Assembly: GCA_028565635.1 (NCBI GenBank)
Contig: JAOXYB010045936.1
Span: forward strand, 1 to 12,340
Source: Phoronis ovalis
Taxonomy: Eukaryota; Phoronida; Phoronidae
Length of the DNA: 12,340 nucleotides
Reading direction: 5' to 3'
Positions within the stretch are counted from its first letter, which is position 1; every line of letters starts with the position of its first letter. Both the position numbers and the translations under genes were made by a program. The notes beneath the pieces are model-generated. The model was not told the DNA's origin. It did not search any database and was given only the letters and a program-made list of their open reading frames with translations. Shown piece by piece: positions 6,902 through 12,340 of this stretch.

Positions 6902-7765
6902 CACTAAAGTTAATGTCACAGTTTTTTTAACCTCATATTTCATTGCATATTGCAGAGAAAAACTATTATCCGTATATTTTAGTATAGCCAAAGTGAAATC
7001 GAAATATTTACCATTCTAAATTTGTGAATTTTTTAAAAATATATTTTGAAATCCCATGTTAAATTGCCGCCTGAATTATTGGCGACAATGCACCAGCTAC
7101 ATTCTGTTAGTTTGGATTCGTGTTATTTTTTTAAACATTGAACTGGGCGATAAGCAGATACCTACGAGAAACATGACTGAACTGTTTGAATACTACTGAG
7201 CGGTAAACAATATAACAGGTATGATGCAACATGGTAAGCTGTGGGGTGGGGTGTCAATTTTTTCGTGCAATAGGGACAATATCATTTAGCTGAGAGGTTT
7301 GAGTTACAGTTCATTGGTTTATAATTTATAAGCCTTATATGATTACTAACACTTTTTGTGGTTTACAAAAGAAACATAATTGTTTATAACGTTTAAAAAA
7401 TGAAGTGGTATCCTATATAGCTAGTCATTTTTTGGAGTATGGATTGACTACACGAAAATAAAGCTTCCTTAATTTTGGAGATTGAATCCAAACAGAAGCG
7501 GCTGTTACCCAAATTTCATTTAGTCCAAATGAACGAGATCTAGGTGGCGCACTGTCTCGCATATTTTGGACGACGATTTAACATAGGATTTCATAAAAAA
7601 AAATTTACAAAGAAATCTATTATTAGAAAATTCATAAATTCACAAATTTAGAATGATAAGTATTCCGTTTTCACTTTGTTTTTACTAAAATACAATGGTA
7701 ATAATTTGTCTCGGCAATAAGTTATCAGATATGTGGTTCAATAAACTGTGACATAGACTTTAGTA
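6902..7765. mobile_element. Long diverged inverted repeat, probable old TIR element
   Basis: The left arm (6902-7119) is an imperfect reverse complement of the right arm (7484-7765), around a 364-bp centre. Anchors are ACTAAAGT..ATGTCACAGTTT (from 6903; partner 7743-7764), an exact 20-bp match 7012-7031 with 7636-7655, 7048-7069 with 7571-7592 (three mismatches), GGCGACAATGCACC at 7081-7094 with 7546-7560, and TTTGGATTC at 7111-7119 with 7484-7492. Indels make the right arm longer. Weaker similarity continues outward to about 6869 and 7790. A 9-bp direct repeat CCACTGCTT lies at 6881-6889 and 7808-7816; 9-bp duplications and long terminal repeats are typical of Mutator-like elements, but the arm ends do not line up exactly with it. 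No transposase frame fits in the centre. An alternative is an inverted duplication of a promoter region. Confidence 0.6.
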
Positions 7766-7863
7766 GTCTTGGTCGTTGTGCTATTACTGTCGGACACAGC
7801 AATAAGGCCACTGCTTGTTCCGAAAACAGGTGGGAAAATTGAACGGCATTCAGAAATCAAGCG
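7757..7863 (+). CDS. Candidate exon with strong splice donor, unrecognised
   Basis: The segment ends ATCAAGCG|GTAAGTGTAA, a near-consensus donor (GT at 7864-7865). One frame is open for 35 codons from just after a TAG at 7754-7756 to the donor. The peptide begins TLVVLVVVLLLSDTAIR, a hydrophobic run like a membrane segment or signal anchor, then continues as a basic hydrophilic stretch including PKTGGKIERHSEIK. There is no ATG, so if coding it is internal (acceptor perhaps GACATAG or GACTTTAG, both with poor pyrimidine tracts) and ends in phase 2. If it is a first exon it is 5' untranslated. CpGs are frequent from 7490 to here, which suits a promoter/first-exon edge of a rightward gene. Its first part overlaps the right arm of the inverted repeat. 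A later plus-strand acceptor at 8181-8182 would be phase-compatible but reaches a stop 18 codons on (8235-8237). I do not recognise the product. Confidence 0.35.
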
Positions 7864-10800
7864 GTAAGTGTAATATTTTGGTTACACAGACGCTTAGAAA
7901 TTTGCAGCATGCTGGTTTGTTGGCAAATACCATATAGGCCTAGTTAGTTGATGTAACTGAGAAATGTTCAATCTCAGCTGAAATTTAAAAAAACACTAAA
8001 AACTTGACTTTAATTATTAAGTAGTACACTTTGACAATTGATAAATGATGTTTGTTTTTAAACACTGTGTATTTACCTCGTTACACAGCAGAAACTGGAT
8101 TGAAACCTTGTTAATAATTGAAGGTGGCAATTTTAGAAGCCTATGTTTTTATGTGCCAGAAAATTTTATTCTTTATTCCCAGGTCTTCTTTCTTGCATTC
8201 CAGCAAAGTGCTTATTTGGAATTTTCAATGTTTTTAGACAAAATTGATAAATTAGATGTAGAGTATTGCTAAATTACATTAAGAGTTATTTAAGATTTAC
8301 TTAGGAATATGAAGTTACTAATGCCGAATCAGATAAATTGAAACACTGAAATGATAGACATGATTTCCAAAGTCTTTTGTCATTAAAATTTCTCCAAATT
8401 CTTTTAATTAATCCATTAGCTTTAATATATACATGATGTTATCTGTTTTCATGGATGTTATCTCTATTTCTGTTGATGTGGATAGGAGAATATCCATATT
8501 TTACTATCTGCTAAATATAGTAAATGTAAAGCCTTAAGGTGATATCTTTAGTTTCCAAGCAGAGAGCAATAGCTTATGGACTGCTGCCAACAACATACCT
8601 GGTATGTGCCTGGTACCGATGATTTAATATCAGCCAGATATTGCAATGTATCTCAATTTTATTGAAAATTAATGTTTTCTTCAAACCCAGTTCACCATTT
8701 CTACTTCAAAAAACTAATTATTCCATACTAAAAAAAAAATTAACCCAATTAATGCATCTTTCACTGCTACAATAAAAAGATTTAAAACTTTGCGGCTACT
8801 GCTGTTTTCAATTTCAAGGTTATGTTCATTAGATGTTGCAGTCTTACTTGAATTCTAAGCTGTTAATAATCAGATAGTAGTTTTTGTGTAATAGGGAAAT
8901 TCAGTTTTAATGCCAATTCTTCTGACTGATTTCTTCTCCCGAATTTTTTATACAACTGCATAATGACTATTACCCCAATGCCCTAGTTGTAAAATGTAAT
9001 ATCTCCTCTAACCCTTTTTGAAAGGCCCAGTCTAACAAAAAAAACAAATTTTTGTTCTATTGTATTCCTGTGTGTGCATACTGTTACATTTCACAAACTG
9101 AAGTTGTAAAACAAACTCATTTGAAAGTTGTAAAGAAAAAAATATTTGAAACTTGTGTTTACATACTCGATCTATACAGTTGCTGTATCAAGATTTGAAT
9201 AAAACCCTGAATACGATTGTTAATATTTGTTATTTGTTAAGTTACTATACTGTGCTTGATGGATGATATGACATGAAACTATGTATAATGACTAGAGCAG
9301 AGATTAAACATATATTGCTGTTATTACATATATTGTAATATCAGTTATGTTTAAGAAGCAATAAGTTATTCAGTTGTTCTCTGGACAGTTTATTAGTAGA
9401 CATCATTGAAAACAAACAATATGAAATAAGTTATTATTTGTTATATAGTCTCAAAATAGGAAGACGATCATTGTACAATGTGTGTATCGCATGTGTACAT
9501 GAAAGAAATGTTCAATATACAGCATCATTTGTGTTGTATAACATATCATTCCCTATGTGACTGACTTTTGCTGCCTCTAATAAGCAGAGTATTTTATGTA
9601 GACTTTTAAATTTTTTAAATTATCGCGAACATAGTTTTAATATTTAAATGTTTAAACCGTAAATCTTGTTAAAATCCGTCAGATGTATAACCATATAACC
9701 TCAGAACACAAAATCAGCAAGGTTCAAATATTTCAAAGGTAAAACAAATGTAGGGTTGATTACTCTTTTTCCAATCCAGTAATTGCTGTAATTATATTAA
9801 TCAAGGGATTAGAATTCCCTCTTTAATGAATGTTGACAGATTCTAAAAACAAACAGGAATGAGGTTTCAGATCATTATTTTGTTATACATATACTTCTTT
9901 CATATTATCTGAAAACAGGGTGGATGCCTGAAATAAATATGCACATGATAAAACTTTCAAGTTTAACTTAAGACACTTTCAGTTAATTAGATTAATGGCT
10001 TTTGCAGATTATTGCTTAATTTTGTTCCTATGAGATGCTGGAATATTTTTTGTACACAAATTTGAGATATAATTTCTTCACGCTTACATAGTTTTTCTTA
10101 TTTAACAACATTTAATACAATCATAATTTAACACATCTATCATCTATACCTGAGCATAGTTTGAGCTCTAGTTTCTTGCTTATATTTTTGCTTTTATATA
10201 GCTGTTTTAGACACTGGATGTTGATTTTACAAATTTAGCACAGCATGGACTGTATGTAGAAGTGTAAGATTTCTCAAGCAATTAGGGATGTATTAAGTTT
10301 ATTCTCAGCTGGAAAGGCTGAAAAAATATCTTTTCCTCAGTTGAAGTGAATGTTCACAAATGCTGTAGGATCTAATACGCACACTCTCTTACCAGAAATC
10401 AAAACCATGAAGTTTAAAGATTTCAATAACAAAAACGGAATCTAGAATTTTAAAATTTTTTAGTTAACTTCTAGTAAGTTACACATTGCTCTGTTGTTTG
10501 TTTTGGTACTGGATCTGAGCAGGTGGTTTTTCTAATATCCAATACACAACACCTGAAGAGTATTTAATAAGATAGACTCCAACAATTTTCTGTGCACATT
10601 CATGCCTTCTATAACCTAGGAAAATATCCTTCATTAAATAATTTAATATTAATATTATATATTTAGTGACATGGTTGCAAACTATAATAGATGTGCATAA
10701 AAGGGAGGTAAATACACAATGAAAGGCAATGTAAGTGAAAATGGTCTTTTGCCCCCTAGAAGGATGCTCTGATTGTCAGAAATATTTGCTTTTATACCTA

Positions 10801-12240
10801 TCTTTATTAAATTGCATGAGAAACGTGTGTTGTAGCTATGCAGAAATTATAAGTAGTACTCCATAAAACGTACTTAGACCCCTGTTGGAAATCTTGTTTT
10901 CAGATAAACAGTTCCTTACAAAACTATGTGCCAGGTTTCAAATGAGTAAATTATTAAGTAAAAAGTTAACGTCAGTATTAGTATTTTAATGACAATAATA
11001 GTAGCCAAAGTGATTTTTGGACATTCAAAATACCAATTTGATGTGAATCAAAACTGGGGTATAATAAAATCTATTGAAACAATTAAAAGCGATTGCAAGT
11101 TTTATAGTTTTTTATGTTTGGTAACTAAAAGTAACACCCTGTTATCAGTACCACCAAATGTCACTATAATTGAAGTAATTAAGTTGGGCTGACAAGAATG
11201 ATACTCTCAACACTGTTAAACCTTTTGGTCACACACAGTATACAGCATACAAATTTGTACCTATAGTGGCTTAATTGCAATGGTGGAGACTTCCATTAAT
11301 TATTTTCTTTCAACTGCTGTCGGATGCTGTAAATTTTAATGTATGAGGAAAGCAATTATAAATTTCTTTTTGTCTCCAAATGATGGAGCTTGAAACAGCT
11401 ACTACTCTGAAGAAAGTATTGTAGTAGCTAACAGATGACTTGAAAGCAAACTTGCATGTGACAATTATAAGAATGTAAAACTGCAAAATGTTAACATTAT
11501 TGCTAATGTTTTTTTTTGATTAATTGTGTTCCATGAAGTTTTGTTGAACCATAATTAACCTGTCTCAAAATCAGTATTTCAATCTTTTATCAGGCTTTAA
11601 TTGTCAAATTTTCTGTGTGACTAAATAGGTTCAATATTTTTGTGACCTCACTGTGCCCACAAACAAATAACTGAATTGTTGTCATTTTTTGAGGTGAGAA
11701 TGTTATTGTAAATCACTGTTAGCTTAGGTAAGTAATTGTATTATTTCATGGGGCAGAAAATTGGAAGCAGTTGAGCTGAAAGTGTGTGCAATAATGTCTT
11801 AAGCTGGCTATAGTCATATAATTATGTTTGGTGAATATATTCCTATAATAATATTGTACTATAGATGGTTCAAGAACTGTGCTTGGCTGCATAACAACTC
11901 TGTTAAACTGTAGGCTTTGTAGTTTTGATTCTTTAAGATGTGCCAGTAAATTAAAATTTTATGATAATGCTACTACATATTGCATAAATATAAAATTTAA
12001 AAATATAAAATATAAAAAAGTATTACCCACCTATAAATATAAATGAACGATATGTACACATATATGTAGCATAGATTTGGTTTGATGTTATGTTATTCTT
12101 GCATATTTATTTATTGGAAAATCTGTTGCATTCAGTGAGAGGATATAGGAAAGTTGTCTGGTGGATCAGAAATTAACCATTTAGACCTACATTTTAAATG
12201 TATCAATTCTTCAGTTTTTAACTAACTACTTATAATAATA
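7864..12240 (+). other. Probable intronic or intergenic DNA, no supported gene
   Basis: About 4.4 kb of A+T-rich, nearly CpG-free DNA, best read as first-intron sequence if the donor at 7864 is real. Isolated splice-like sites occur: acceptors with good pyrimidine tracts ending at 8182 (TTCTTTATTCCCAG), 8203 and 10759 (TCTTTTGCCCCCTAG), and a strong donor TTAG|GTAAGT near 11728. None is paired into a convincing exon. After the 10759 acceptor one frame stays open about 35 codons, including GCSDCQKYL, without a donor. Open stretches of 67-75 codons starting with ATG at 8045 and 10989 look like chance in composition. Low-complexity A/T runs lie at 8730-8740, 10630-10665 and 11985-12020. No RNA gene was recognised. 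Confidence 0.55.
11397..11429. repeat. Small perfect hairpin
   Basis: AGCTACTAC at 11397-11405 is the exact inverted complement of GTAGTAGCT at 11421-11429, with a 15-base loop. It is a modest stem in otherwise plain A+T-rich DNA and no role can be assigned. Confidence 0.5.
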
Positions 12241-12254
12241 AATCTAGCTGAAAC

Positions 12255-12340
12255 ATGGGGGGCCACTCCAAAAGATTATATACGGGTATGCTAGGCACAA
12301 AAAAATGAAAAATCCCTGCCCGGGAGACGAATTTTGAAAA
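12255..12340. other. Window-edge segment with changed composition (possible repeat edge)
   Basis: From the run GGGGGGCCACTCC near 12257 onward the sequence is richer in G+C and CpG than the preceding 4 kb, and includes CCCTGCCCGGGAGACG near 12316-12331. The minus strand is open through the segment (for example VPSIPVYNLLEWPPM). It may be the edge of a dispersed repeat or an exon, and it is cut by the window end. The product or family is not identified. Confidence 0.3.

Noticed and set aside
6809-6991. Minus-strand open frame of 60 codons
   Set aside because: It lies over the left arm and outer flank of the inverted repeat. It corresponds in position to the candidate exon of the right arm, but the frame is not shared, so it is not supported as a gene.
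8045-8272. Plus-strand open frame of 75 codons
   Set aside because: Rich in Phe, Leu and Ile as expected for A+T-rich chance frames. A pyrimidine-rich acceptor at 8182 lies inside it, which argues against it being one exon from its ATG.
9472-9483. 12-bp palindrome CATTGTACAATG
   Set aside because: Short palindromes of this size are expected by chance in A+T-rich DNA and nothing around it suggests a function.
9710-9740. GGTTCAAAT resembling a tRNA T-loop
   Set aside because: No matching acceptor, D-arm or anticodon arm could be folded around it.
10989-11192. Plus-strand open frame of 67 codons with an ATG start
   Set aside because: No recognisable motif, signal peptide or splice context, and codon content follows the A+T bias of the region; a chance frame is the simplest reading.

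Overview
This is A+T-rich (by eye about two-thirds A+T), CpG-poor DNA with microsatellites, small inverted-repeat transposons and no long open reading frame on either strand. It looks like intergenic and intronic sequence from a nuclear eukaryotic genome, most likely an invertebrate animal. The exact lineage cannot be fixed from the sequence. No bacterial-type gene layout, rRNA, convincing tRNA or CRISPR array is present. No complete protein-coding gene can be supported; the coding-like segments listed are single candidate exons at low confidence.

Layout, left to right. A (TGTA)n tract opens the window (1-113) and is followed by mostly featureless sequence to about 3.86 kb. That stretch holds a possible Penelope-like retroelement tail (about 1290-1420, minus) and a possible hAT-type terminal repeat (about 2090-2120). 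A (CA)13 tract (3967-3992) sits beside a possible short minus-strand exon. A near-complete palindrome with TA at both ends (4249-4516) is a Tc1/mariner-type MITE. From about 4.88 to 5.39 kb CpG density rises and several splice-like sites and short open stretches appear. The best-supported part is a promoter-like CpG cluster at 5290-5395 with a strong minus-strand splice donor at 5293/5292.

From 5.59 to 6.60 kb there is a degenerate GTGAATGGTGAA repeat field, a perfect 28-bp tandem duplication and a 100-bp palindrome with 8-bp flanking repeats (hAT-like MITE). A larger, older inverted repeat spans 6902-7765. Its right arm runs into a second CpG-richer patch ending in a strong plus-strand donor (GCG|GTAAGTG at 7863/7864) preceded by 35 open codons.

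The simplest reading, which is inference, is two divergent transcription units: one starting near 5.39 kb and running left, one starting near 7.76 kb and running right. Most of the remaining sequence would then be their long first introns, and the 2.4 kb between them an intergenic region loaded with transposon-derived palindromes. From 7.9 to 12.24 kb nothing is convincingly genic. The last ~90 bases change composition and look like the edge of another dispersed repeat or an exon cut by the window end. I found no evidence of an undescribed multi-gene system; the strongest signals are the palindromic elements and the inverted repeat beside the candidate right-hand exon.
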